Shown piece after piece: positions 36,042 to 45,183 of a DNA stretch of 64,000 nt (positions within the stretch are counted from its first letter, which is position 1; every line of letters starts with the position of its first letter). A model generated the notes under the pieces. The model saw nothing but the letters and a program-made list of their open reading frames with translations. It did no database searches and was not told the DNA's origin. Origin of the DNA: Bacteroidia bacterium. Lineage in GTDB: Bacteria; Bacteroidota; Bacteroidia; Bacteroidales; GWA2-32-17. Both the position numbers and the translations under genes were made by a program. The stretch lies in NCBI GenBank assembly GCA_016218155.1, contig JACREQ010000075.1, positions 19,633 to 83,632 on the forward strand, in the 5' to 3' direction.

Positions 36042-37499
36042 TTATTTTATTCCTTCTTTTCTTAAATCTTCTTTCAATCTTGCAGACCAGTCAGAATTTT
36101 CGGATAATGATGATTTCCCTCTTGATAACTTATCCACAAGGGTAGTTATATTGGGTTTACAGAGTTCTTTCTTTGCATTTGAGTATATTAAAGTGTAGTC
36201 TTTACCCATTATTTCGGGATTATAAAAAAGAAATACTCCATCACGCTGATTGTCTATTATATAATAATGCCAAATTTCATATGGATTAATGTTATTTGAC
36301 GAATTATTTTGAGTAGTATTATTAGGTGCACCATATTGTAAATAAACCCTTCCTCTATCAGATTCATATCCCTTTTTAATTTGCGATCCATAAAGCTTAT
36401 TTACATAATCAACCTGCTCTTTATACTTCTTCCATTCTTCTTCAGGGAGGGAATAATTTTTTGCTTTCCAAAACGCATAAAAATATTTTTGCATATAGCT
36501 TAAATCTCTTGATTTTATTGCGTTCTGAGCATAAGTTAAATCTGCACCATCAGAAATTGGATACAATTCATTTATATACTCTAACAAAGTATCAACAGAT
36601 GTAATTCCCTCAACAAATGTTTGCATAACATTTACCTGGTCAATATTTTCCCATTGTATTTTTTGTTTTGGATTACTTCTTTGAAAAAACGATTTCTTAG
36701 TTGAGACTACTTTATTTTCTTTATTTCTGATTTCAATTACAAAATTATAATTACCGGTTTCTAAACCATCAATTGAGAACTCACCCATTAAAGGGATTAC
36801 ACTTGCTGCTTTTTGTTTCTTTGTTCTGGTATAATAAGCACTTGGCTTTTGCTGAGAAATTGATTCAATATAATATTGTAATAAAAATTCCTGTGCTTCA
36901 CCAAAAACTACATTGGTATTATATATTTCTAAATAAAATGCAAAATTTTTTATATTTGAAGGGTAAAAATCTGCAACATAAGGAACCATATCATACCCAT
37001 TTCTTGTTAATGGATTTGATTCTTTAGTAGGCGAAAATTTTTCTAAATATTCAACACCGGAAAACTGAATCTCCTTTGGGTTATGGGCAATTGTAATAAT
37101 ATCGTGAAAAACAAATTCTTTTGAGTTTGCATTTTGTAAATCTTTAACCTTTAATTCAAAATTATATAAACCTTCTTTTAAATTAATTCTTTGCAAATCA
37201 ATAAAATTTGGCTTTGAGCTTGTATCATTTACTTCAGGGCTTTTTAAATTGTATTTTCTAAATTCTTTAACTTGTCCGTCCTGATTAAAAAGCATAGTAA
37301 TCTCAACCATTGCCTTATACTTACCATTTTCTTCTTTAGTAAATTCGGCAGAATTTCCAACAACAGTTAAATAGGTTTCTATATAATTACCAACTTCAGC
37401 ACTATAAAATGGAGAATAATAATAATATACAGACAAATCAGAAGATTTTGACTGCCAATATATCAAAGTTAATAATATAAATACCCCTAACTTTTTCAT
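36042..37499 (-). CDS. GWxTD domain-containing exported protein
   Basis: ATG 37499 (MKKLGVFILLTLIYWQSKS) gives a signal peptide; the frame extends 11 codons further only from TTG. About 485 aa. The N-terminal two thirds are beta-rich (FYSAEVGNYIETYLTVVGNS, GEFSIDGLETGNYNFVIEIRN). The C-terminal third has the GWxTD-type region: a helical stretch (KKYKEQVDYVNKLYGSQIKKGYESDRGRV, about 365-395), then YLQYGAPN and NPYEIWHYYII. The family is widespread in Bacteroidota, without assigned activity, and is often near outer-membrane or gliding genes. It has no sorting domain, so a periplasmic location is likely. Confidence 0.8.
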   Translation of the reverse strand: MKKLGVFILLTLIYWQSKSSDLSVYYYYSPFYSAEVGNYIETYLTVVGNSAEFTKEENGKYKAMVEITMLFNQDGQVKEFRKYNLKSPEVNDTSSKPNFIDLQRINLKEGLYNFELKVKDLQNANSKEFVFHDIITIAHNPKEIQFSGVEYLEKFSPTKESNPLTRNGYDMVPYVADFYPSNIKNFAFYLEIYNTNVVFGEAQEFLLQYYIESISQQKPSAYYTRTKKQKAASVIPLMGEFSIDGLETGNYNFVIEIRNKENKVVSTKKSFFQRSNPKQKIQWENIDQVNVMQTFVEGITSVDTLLEYINELYPISDGADLTYAQNAIKSRDLSYMQKYFYAFWKAKNYSLPEEEWKKYKEQVDYVNKLYGSQIKKGYESDRGRVYLQYGAPNNTTQNNSSNNINPYEIWHYYIIDNQRDGVFLFYNPEIMGKDYTLIYSNAKKELCKPNITTLVDKLSRGKSSLSENSDWSARLKEDLRKEGIK

Positions 37500-37635
37500 A
37501 ATATTTCTATTTAGGTTATTAATTAATTTCAAAAATTATTAATATAAAGTTACGAAATTTTAACACAAAAAACCACATTAAATATATTAACAAAACATCT
37601 AAGTCTCCTAACAACGTGTATTACCTAACAAAATG

Positions 37636-38427
37636 TTAATTCATGAAGTTTTTAACTAAGTCAACAAACTCGTTATATACATAATTATTTGTTGCTATAA
37701 TTTCTTTCCCGAAAATAAAATCATCGCCTCCTTTAAAATCACAGACTTTTCCACCCGCCTGTCGCACTATTATTGCACCGGCAGCAACATCCCAGGGATG
37801 AAGACTATATTCATAAAATGTCTCAAAGCGACCACAAGCAACATAAGCAAGATCTGTTGCAGCACTTCCTAATCTGCGAACCCCATGACTTTTATGGCAG
37901 AAATAATCTACTGACTTTAAAAATGCTGTAATTCTCTCATAATCATAATATGGGAAACCAATTGCAATTAAACTATCCGAAACAGTTTTTCTTTTTGATA
38001 CAGAAATTTCCTTTCCGTTTAAATATGCTTTAGAATCTTTCCAGGCATAAAAACATTCGTCATTAGATACAACATAAACAACTCCTAACAATATTTCATC
38101 TTTTTGCATTAAAGCGATGCTTATAGCGTAAGGATCAAGTCCGTGAATATAATTTGTCGTACCATCCAAAGGATCAATTACCCATGTGTATTCCGAATTT
38201 GTTTGTTTAACAGTATTTTCTTCAGCTAAGAAACCGGCTTCTGGAAAATATGTTTTCAATCCTTCAATTATTTTTTTCTCGGAAGTTTTGTCAACATAAG
38301 TCACAAAATCATGCATGCCCTTATTTTCTATGATATCAGCAGATATTTTAGATTTCTCATTTAGAATAAATTTTCCTGTTTCTCTGGACAAATCACAAAC
38401 CTTACTGCACAATGTTTTTAAATCCAT
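37636..38427 (-). CDS. Inositol monophosphatase family protein
   Basis: A 263-aa protein with both family signatures: WVIDPLDGTTNYIHG (metal-binding Asp residues) and HPWDVAAGAIIVRQAGG, plus FLAEEN with the first metal-ligand Glu and VRRLGSAATDLAYVACGR. Such Mg2+-dependent phosphatases act on inositol-1-phosphate, related sugar phosphates or 3'-phosphoadenosine phosphates; SuhB is the nearest well-known bacterial relative. The real substrate is not given by the sequence. It lies 2 nt after mtaB, so an operon is likely. Confidence 0.92.
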   Translation of the reverse strand: MDLKTLCSKVCDLSRETGKFILNEKSKISADIIENKGMHDFVTYVDKTSEKKIIEGLKTYFPEAGFLAEENTVKQTNSEYTWVIDPLDGTTNYIHGLDPYAISIALMQKDEILLGVVYVVSNDECFYAWKDSKAYLNGKEISVSKRKTVSDSLIAIGFPYYDYERITAFLKSVDYFCHKSHGVRRLGSAATDLAYVACGRFETFYEYSLHPWDVAAGAIIVRQAGGKVCDFKGGDDFIFGKEIIATNNYVYNEFVDLVKNFMN

Positions 38428-38429
38428 AA

Positions 38430-39716
38430 TTATTTAATAATTTCACAATTCATAATCATTTTTTCACTATTGTAACTAAGAAGTTTAACATTAGACACGT
38501 TATTATACAATTCTTTATTTGCCAATGCTTCAACTTTAATATAATTTTCGGTAAACCCTTCCATATAACCAGCTTTACTCCTACTCTCAAACAATACTTT
38601 CACTTCCTTCCCAATATTTCTTTTATAAAATATTTCTTTTTTATCATCAGATAATTTATGAAGAATTTTACTCCTTTTCTCTTTGTTAATATCACTTACT
38701 TTATTATCCATTTTTGACGACAAAGTATTTTCACGTTCAGAATATGAGAACACATGAAAATGCGCGACATCAACTGATTTTAGCATTTCAAAGGTATCAT
38801 TAAAGTCTGTATCAGTTTCTCCAGGGAATCCAACAATAACATCAATACCAATACACACTTCCGGAATAATTCTGTGAATTGTTCTTACTTTATCAATAAA
38901 TAAATTTGTATCATATTTTCTTTTCATTAACCCCAAAATCTTATCAGAACCCGATTGCAGCGGAATATGAAAATGTGGCATAAACTTTTTTGAAGAAGCA
39001 ACAAATTCAATTATCTCGGTAGAAAGTAAATCAGGCTCAATTGAAGAAATTCTAAATCTTTCTATTCCTGTAACATTGTTCAGCGATTTAATTAGTTCTA
39101 AAAAAGATTCACCTGTTGTGTGACCAAAATCACCGATATTAATTCCTGTTAATACAATCTCACGAATTCCTTTTGAAGCAATTATCTCGGCTTCTTTTAC
39201 CAAATCAGCAATTGGAGCATTTCTACTTCTTCCTCGTGCAAAAGGGATAGTACAATATGAACAAAAATAATTACAGCCATCCTGAACTTTTAAAAATGAA
39301 CGAGTTCTGTCGCCAATCGAATATGCTGCAAAAAATTCATGACTTGGTTTTGAATAATCAAATACTTTATCTTCTAAAGAAGTTATTGAATTTAAATAAT
39401 CTACAAATTTTGATTTTTCTGAATTCCCAATAATAAGGCTCACACCTTCAATTTCAGAAATTTCATTAGAATTCAACTCGGCATAACAGCCTGTTACTAT
39501 TACCTTACTTCCTACTTGTTGTTTAATTGCTTTACGAATAATATTTCTACATTTTTTATCAGCAGCCCCTGTAACAGTACAAGTATTTATCACATAAACA
39601 TCTGCTGAACTGGTAAAAGAAACTACTTCGTGCCCCTGCTCCACTGCAACTCTGTGAAGAGTAGAAGTTTCGGCATAATTTAACTTACAACCAAGTGTAT
39701 AAAACGCAATTTTCAT
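38430..39716 (-). CDS. mtaB: tRNA t6A37 methylthiotransferase MtaB
   Basis: ATG 39716 is preferred because it begins MKIAFYTLGCKLNYAET, exactly where the MTTase domain starts; an upstream extension of six codons is likely untranslated. About 428 aa. The three N-terminal cluster ligands are C10, C46 and C77, the radical-SAM motif is CNYFCSYCTIPFARGRSR, and a TRAM-like C-terminus (VKVLFESRSKAGYMEGFTENYI) follows. The CKLN start and gene length fit MtaB (YqeV) better than MiaB or RimO. It adds a methylthio group to t6A at tRNA position 37 using SAM and two [4Fe-4S] clusters. Confidence 0.93.
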   Translation of the reverse strand: MKIAFYTLGCKLNYAETSTLHRVAVEQGHEVVSFTSSADVYVINTCTVTGAADKKCRNIIRKAIKQQVGSKVIVTGCYAELNSNEISEIEGVSLIIGNSEKSKFVDYLNSITSLEDKVFDYSKPSHEFFAAYSIGDRTRSFLKVQDGCNYFCSYCTIPFARGRSRNAPIADLVKEAEIIASKGIREIVLTGINIGDFGHTTGESFLELIKSLNNVTGIERFRISSIEPDLLSTEIIEFVASSKKFMPHFHIPLQSGSDKILGLMKRKYDTNLFIDKVRTIHRIIPEVCIGIDVIVGFPGETDTDFNDTFEMLKSVDVAHFHVFSYSERENTLSSKMDNKVSDINKEKRSKILHKLSDDKKEIFYKRNIGKEVKVLFESRSKAGYMEGFTENYIKVEALANKELYNNVSNVKLLSYNSEKMIMNCEIIK

Positions 39717-39895
39717 CTTTATTATAGTCCGCAAAATTAACTAAACTTATTGAAATTCGGGAATTAGCTTATACGAATTATACTTTGAAATTTGAGATAT
39801 TAAATTAATTACATTTTTTTAGAAAAAAGAAAACTAAATCATTGACTTATATCTTAATTTTTCATATTTTTAACCACAATTCAAATTTCATTACT

Positions 39896-42800
39896 ATGAA
39901 AACAATAAAAGTAATTTTAATAACATTTTTACTATCAATTTCTTTCATATTTGTAAAATCACAATGTAATTACTCAATAGTTCTTTTAGACACTTTTGGC
40001 GATGGTTGGAATGGAGGTGAGGTAATTGTTACAGTAGGCAGCACCGTTAATGGACCATATACAATTGCATCAGGTGCCGGACCATTAACATATTCATTTC
40101 CGGTAACAATTGGAAATTCTATTAGTGTAACATATACAGCTGGTCAATGGCCCGAAGAAAATGAGTATTTTATATACAATAACCAGGGAATTGAAATATT
40201 TCATGACGGACCTAATCCTACCGCAAACAATACAAACATTGGTATTGCAAGTTGCCCTAGCTGCAATACTCCAACTGGCCTTACAGCTACAGCTATCACA
40301 CTAAATTCAGCAACTATAGGTTGGACAACTCCAGGAACTTTATCAAATATACAATACGGAATTGCTGGCTTTACTTTAGGTACAGGAACTATTGTTAACG
40401 GTTTAACTACTAATACTTATAACTTATCGGGATTAACTTCAGCAACAAGTTATTCTTTTTATGTTCAAAATGATTGTGGTGGTGGTGATCTAAGTTCTTG
40501 GACCGGACCATATACTTTCAGTACTCTGGTTTGTTTACCTGCAAATCAGTGCACATTTGCAATGAATATGCACGATATAGGAAACAGCTGGAATGGCGCA
40601 GGAATTACAGTATACCAGAATGGTGTTAACATGGGATTTTTTACTGTTACCGGTGGAGGTCAAAACTTAGCTAATGTTAATCTTTGTAACGGTGCAAATA
40701 TTCAATTATCATGGACAACCGGAGTTTATGATAACGAAACAAGTTTCGAAATGCTTGATCCATCCAACAATATAGTTTTTTCGTGGGCAACAGGTAATGC
40801 ACCAACAGCAGGATTATTTTACACCTTTACAAGCAGCTGCATCCCGGTAACATGTCCAAAACCAATAACACTAACGGCAACAAATATTTCCGATGTATCA
40901 GCAACACTTAACTGGGTTCCTCAAGGATCAGCAACCACCTGGGAAATTGAATACGGACCGGTTGGTTTTGCTATAGGTACTGGCACATTAATAAATAATA
41001 TTACTTCACATCCTTATATTTTAAACGGCTTAAATTCAAACACAAATTATAGTTTTTATGTGCGTTCTGACTGTGGTGGTGGCGATTACAGTGTATGGTC
41101 GGGACCAATTACATTTACTACTTTACTTTCAATTTTAAATAACCCATCAGTTTGTGGTCTTCAAATTCATATACCTGATGCAGGTTGTGTTGATATTCCA
41201 ATAAATGTTTCCGGTGTTTCAGGAACACAAATGGGAACAACTGTTAACTTAAAAGATGTAAATTTTATTATAACACACACCTGGGATGCTGATATTAACG
41301 CAATATTAGAATCACCAAGCGGAGCTACAGTTTCATTAGTCTCAAATACTGGAGGTGGAGGAGATAATTTTGGCATCGTAAATGGATTATGCGACTCATA
41401 CACAAATTTTAATATGACAGGTATTAATGGACCAATTGGTACAGGGATTCCACCATTTGTTGGTTCATATATTCCTTTAGGAAATTTCAATAGTTTAAAT
41501 GACAACTCAAACCCCAACGGAACATGGATTTTGCACGTATGCGATGCAATGAATGCTGATACAGGAAGTGTTCAATTTGTACAACTTGTTTTTGACCCTA
41601 TTATACCACCAGCAACTGTACTTATTAATGAACTTGATTGCGACCAGACTGGTAATGATTCTCTTGAATTTGTTGAGCTTTATGATGGCGGTGTTGGCAA
41701 CTATCCATTAGATGGTTATACAGTTGTTTTTTATAATGGGAGTACAGATCAAAGCTATCTTTCATTCGATCTGGACGGATACACAACTGATAATAACGGG
41801 TACTTTGTTATAGGCAATTCTACTGTTTCAGGATCTTCTATAACATTTGCAGATAATCTGCTACAGAATGGCGCAGATGCAGTTGCTTTATATACCGATA
41901 ATGCTTCAACATTTCCTGCAGGTACTACATTAACACTAACAAATCTTGTTGATGCAATTGTATATGAAACCAGCGACCCTACAGATGTTCAATTACTGAC
42001 ATTATTAAATTCTGGTCAACCACAAATTGACGAAAATCTTTATAACAATAAAGACATAGTATCTTGTTCAAGAATTTCAAACGGTACCGGAGGATTAAGA
42101 AATACTGCTACATATAAAGCGGCAGTGCCAACACCAAAGGCTGCAAATCAGGCATTACCCGAATTAATCTGGCTGACTTCTGTTTTTAATGAGGCATTTA
42201 CAAATAATGGTTCTATTACAAATTCTCTAAATCTTAAATTAAAGAATCATATTTTTTCAAATATCGGAACCTTTACTGAAGGGGTTGAATACACAACAGC
42301 TAATGTTCCTGCAGGCTTAACAACCGTTATTAATATTTTAACAGACACTACTGCAACAATAAGTTTAATTGGTAATGCAAGTCAGCACCTTAATATTAAT
42401 GACATAAATAACCTGACAATTACATTCCTGAATGCTGCATATTTCGGTTTATCATCGAACTTTGTTATTGGAAATTCAAAAAATAATATAGGGATAGATT
42501 TCATTGATACAACGCCACCAACAATGATATGGGATAATTCCATTTTTAATGAATCTATAACAAATAACGGAAGCACAACAGATTCAATTATTGTTAAATT
42601 ATATACTGAAACTTTTATACTAAACTCAGGAATATTCCTACCATCAACACACTACACTACATCAAATATTCCTGCAGGTATAACAGTTCAGATTGAATCT
42701 ACAACAGACACATCGGCTATTATTAGACTATACGGAAATGCTTTAAATCATACATCAGCAGACAACATTAACAATATGTCAATAATATTTAATGATGCTG

Positions 42801-44839
42801 CATTTACCGGTGGAATTGCCGCTAATGTTGCAAATTACCATAATGACACATTAGAGATTAATTTTCTGGATCCTTTTTATCAGGATTTAACTCCAACAAT
42901 AATTCCATCTGACACATTATATATTTGCAATAGTTGCCCAACCTGTGCCCCTGATGTATACATTCATAACAATGGACCAACAGCTTTATTACAAAACGAT
43001 TCAATTATTGTTTATTATCAATACCCTCCTCTTTCAATCCCTATTATTGACACTATTATTTTAGCAAATAATTTACTTCCCAACGATTCCATACTTTATG
43101 AACCTGTTTTAAATATAACTCAAAACGGAATCTACGGTTTTGAATTTTACATATACAGTAATTCCGATAACAACAATTTAAATGACACTGCTTATATTAC
43201 GATAAATTCTTATCAGGTTTCAGTTGATTTAGGCGGTATAAATGACACTATATTAGTAACAAGCTACCCTCATTTTTTAAATGCTGGCATCGGAGTTTTT
43301 CCATTCACATACTTATGGTCTGATAATTCTACTTCTCAAACAATTTCTGTTTCTTCCGATGGTTGGTACTTTGTTACTGTTACAGACTTTAACGGCTGCA
43401 CAGCCAGCGACTCTGTATACATTTATCAAAACATTGACATATTAGATTTAGCAGTTAGCATTAATCCATCCGACACTATATTTATATGTAACAATTGTCC
43501 TTGTAATTATCCCGATTTCTTAATTATTAACAATGGACCAAATCCAGTTTACCAGTCGGACACTATTATCATAAATTATATTTATTCACCATTAACAGCA
43601 CCTGTAACTGACACATTAATTATTAATTCAGATTTTAACATGGGAGACACTTTAATTTACAACCCTTCCATGAACATTACTGAAATAGGACTTTATCCAG
43701 TTCAGGTATTTATTTCTAATTCCAATGATTTTGAAACAAATAACGATACTGCATTTTCGAATATTTATGCATACCAGATTTCAACAAACTTAGGTGGAAT
43801 TAACGACACAATTACTGTAAATGGATTCCCATATATGCTTGATGCAGGCTCATGCACTAGTCCGTTTGGGTGTAATTATTTGTGGTCTGACCTAGAAATA
43901 ACACAAACAATAAATGTTAATTCAGAAGGTTGGTATATTGTTAATGTTTCTGACTCGTACGGATGTTCTGCAATCGATTCAGTGTATGTATTACTAAATC
44001 CTAACTTAACCGATTTATCATTTGAATATAATACAAGCGAGACTATTTATATTTGCAATAGCTGCTCATGTAATTTCCCTCATTTTTTAATTATTAACAA
44101 TGGACCCAATACATTATTCCAAAATGATAGCATACAAATATTTAGCATATATCCTCCTCTTACAATTCCTACAATTGAGACATATGTTTTAACCACTGAT
44201 CTTTTACCAACCGACACAATTATATATACACCTACAATTAACGGTCAATTAGGATCTTATCCTTATAAATCATTTATTTACAATTTCAATAATACAAATA
44301 ACTTAAACGACACTTTACTTACAAATATTTATTCGTATAATTTAACTGTTGATTTAGGTGGAGTAAACGACACCATAATTGTTAGTACTGAATGGCCATC
44401 AGCTTTATTTGCAGGTAATTGTAACAGTCCTTTTAATTGCAACTATTTATGGTCAACCGGCTCAACTTCTAATGTAATAGGAATTATAGCAAATGGTTGG
44501 TATAGCTTAACAACAACCGACGATTTTGGTTGTAATGCTGTCGATTCTGTTTATATGTATAAACCAGATGGGATAAATGAAATATCAGATATTAATGAAA
44601 TTAAAGTTTATCCTAATCCTGCAAAAGATAATGTAAACATCGAGATTAACCTAAAAAATAAAACTGATATAACATTCTGCCTTTACTCTATAAGCGGACA
44701 GGTTATTAAAGAAAAAATGATTCAGGGACAAAATTTCATTAAAGAATCATTTGATATTTCTGAGGTTTCTTCAGGTATTTACTATCTAAAAATTGCAACT
44801 GATGAAAATGTGAGATTTGTTAAATTAGTAGTTCAATAA
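39896..44839 (+). CDS. Giant T9SS-exported multidomain protein (FN3, P-domain, lamin-tail-like, repeated Cys modules)
   Basis: ATG 39896 gives a signal peptide ending FVKSQ; the frame upstream needs TTG. About 1647 aa. In order: two domains of the DTFGDGWNGG / HDIGNSWNGA type alternating with two fibronectin III domains that end DCGGGDLSSW and DCGGGDYSVW; a proprotein-convertase P-like domain (about 425-560: HTWDADINAILESPSG); a lamin-tail-like domain (about 565-750: LLINELDCDQTGNDSLEFVEL-type start); two related 115-aa repeats (ELIWLTSVFNEAFTNNGS, TMIWDNSIFNESITNNGS); three copies of a 187-aa module with CNxCx1-2C; then the sorting domain (IKVYPNPAKDNVNIEINL). A surface or released adhesin is most likely. 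Confidence 0.88.
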   Translation: MKTIKVILITFLLSISFIFVKSQCNYSIVLLDTFGDGWNGGEVIVTVGSTVNGPYTIASGAGPLTYSFPVTIGNSISVTYTAGQWPEENEYFIYNNQGIEIFHDGPNPTANNTNIGIASCPSCNTPTGLTATAITLNSATIGWTTPGTLSNIQYGIAGFTLGTGTIVNGLTTNTYNLSGLTSATSYSFYVQNDCGGGDLSSWTGPYTFSTLVCLPANQCTFAMNMHDIGNSWNGAGITVYQNGVNMGFFTVTGGGQNLANVNLCNGANIQLSWTTGVYDNETSFEMLDPSNNIVFSWATGNAPTAGLFYTFTSSCIPVTCPKPITLTATNISDVSATLNWVPQGSATTWEIEYGPVGFAIGTGTLINNITSHPYILNGLNSNTNYSFYVRSDCGGGDYSVWSGPITFTTLLSILNNPSVCGLQIHIPDAGCVDIPINVSGVSGTQMGTTVNLKDVNFIITHTWDADINAILESPSGATVSLVSNTGGGGDNFGIVNGLCDSYTNFNMTGINGPIGTGIPPFVGSYIPLGNFNSLNDNSNPNGTWILHVCDAMNADTGSVQFVQLVFDPIIPPATVLINELDCDQTGNDSLEFVELYDGGVGNYPLDGYTVVFYNGSTDQSYLSFDLDGYTTDNNGYFVIGNSTVSGSSITFADNLLQNGADAVALYTDNASTFPAGTTLTLTNLVDAIVYETSDPTDVQLLTLLNSGQPQIDENLYNNKDIVSCSRISNGTGGLRNTATYKAAVPTPKAANQALPELIWLTSVFNEAFTNNGSITNSLNLKLKNHIFSNIGTFTEGVEYTTANVPAGLTTVINILTDTTATISLIGNASQHLNINDINNLTITFLNAAYFGLSSNFVIGNSKNNIGIDFIDTTPPTMIWDNSIFNESITNNGSTTDSIIVKLYTETFILNSGIFLPSTHYTTSNIPAGITVQIESTTDTSAIIRLYGNALNHTSADNINNMSIIFNDAAFTGGIAANVANYHNDTLEINFLDPFYQDLTPTIIPSDTLYICNSCPTCAPDVYIHNNGPTALLQNDSIIVYYQYPPLSIPIIDTIILANNLLPNDSILYEPVLNITQNGIYGFEFYIYSNSDNNNLNDTAYITINSYQVSVDLGGINDTILVTSYPHFLNAGIGVFPFTYLWSDNSTSQTISVSSDGWYFVTVTDFNGCTASDSVYIYQNIDILDLAVSINPSDTIFICNNCPCNYPDFLIINNGPNPVYQSDTIIINYIYSPLTAPVTDTLIINSDFNMGDTLIYNPSMNITEIGLYPVQVFISNSNDFETNNDTAFSNIYAYQISTNLGGINDTITVNGFPYMLDAGSCTSPFGCNYLWSDLEITQTINVNSEGWYIVNVSDSYGCSAIDSVYVLLNPNLTDLSFEYNTSETIYICNSCSCNFPHFLIINNGPNTLFQNDSIQIFSIYPPLTIPTIETYVLTTDLLPTDTIIYTPTINGQLGSYPYKSFIYNFNNTNNLNDTLLTNIYSYNLTVDLGGVNDTIIVSTEWPSALFAGNCNSPFNCNYLWSTGSTSNVIGIIANGWYSLTTTDDFGCNAVDSVYMYKPDGINEISDINEIKVYPNPAKDNVNIEINLKNKTDITFCLYSISGQVIKEKMIQGQNFIKESFDISEVSSGIYYLKIATDENVRFVKLVVQ
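42886..44570 (+). repeat. Three tandem coding modules of about 187 codons
   Basis: Each copy begins with a (D/S)T(L/I)(Y/F)ICNxC...C segment followed by P(D/H)(V/F)(Y/L)I-NNGP, then (V/T)(D/N)LGGxND, and ends with a SprB-like YLWS...GW(Y)...D..GC..(I/V)DSVY block. Copies start near 42,890, 43,450 and 44,010. They differ clearly at DNA level, so this is an old duplication. Confidence 0.85.
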
Positions 44840-44863
44840 TTAAATCTAACATTTTTTTAATCG

Positions 44864-45136
44864 ATGAAAATAAATATTCTAATATCTGTTGTTATAGTAT
44901 TTTTATTATCTTCATGTGCATATCTTTTTAATGGAATAGTATTTCCTAATCGTTGTATGAAATGTGAAATCACAGATAAATTTTTCAACACAGTTATATG
45001 GACTGATGAAGGCTGTGGCAGTGAGGTTACACATATGGAAGACGATGCAAAAATAAAAGCTTATGACATGAATCAGGGTAGCATTGATAATCGTTACGAA
45101 GTAAGCTGCAATACATGGAATAATCCTAAAGAATAG
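44864..45136 (+). CDS. Small hypothetical lipoprotein, Cys-rich
   Basis: A 90-aa protein with lipobox VFLLSSC at residues 12-18, so it should be lipidated. The short mature part has the pattern RCMKCEITDKFFNTVIWTDEGCG and ends YEVSCNTWNNPKE. Similar short proteins (CxxC, ECG/GCG, final CN/CE) occur in Bacteroidota without known function. It follows the giant T9SS gene by 24 nt. The last 26 nt of the gene recur downstream of the next gene (47264-47289), where they end a relic copy. Confidence 0.7.
   Translation: MKINILISVVIVFLLSSCAYLFNGIVFPNRCMKCEITDKFFNTVIWTDEGCGSEVTHMEDDAKIKAYDMNQGSIDNRYEVSCNTWNNPKE
45110..45135 (+). repeat. 26-bp direct repeat, copy 1
   Basis: AATACATGG...AAAGAATA, 26 nt, identical to 47264-47289. 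Here it encodes the final NTWNNPKE of the small lipoprotein. Confidence 0.95.
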
Positions 45137-45183
45137 TATAATAATAAATAATTTAGAGTAAATAATGTTATAACATATAATAT

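Noticed and set aside
39842..39895. Longer N-terminus of the giant T9SS protein from a TTG
   Set aside because: The ATG at 39896 begins directly with a normal signal peptide; the extra 18 codons would mask it.
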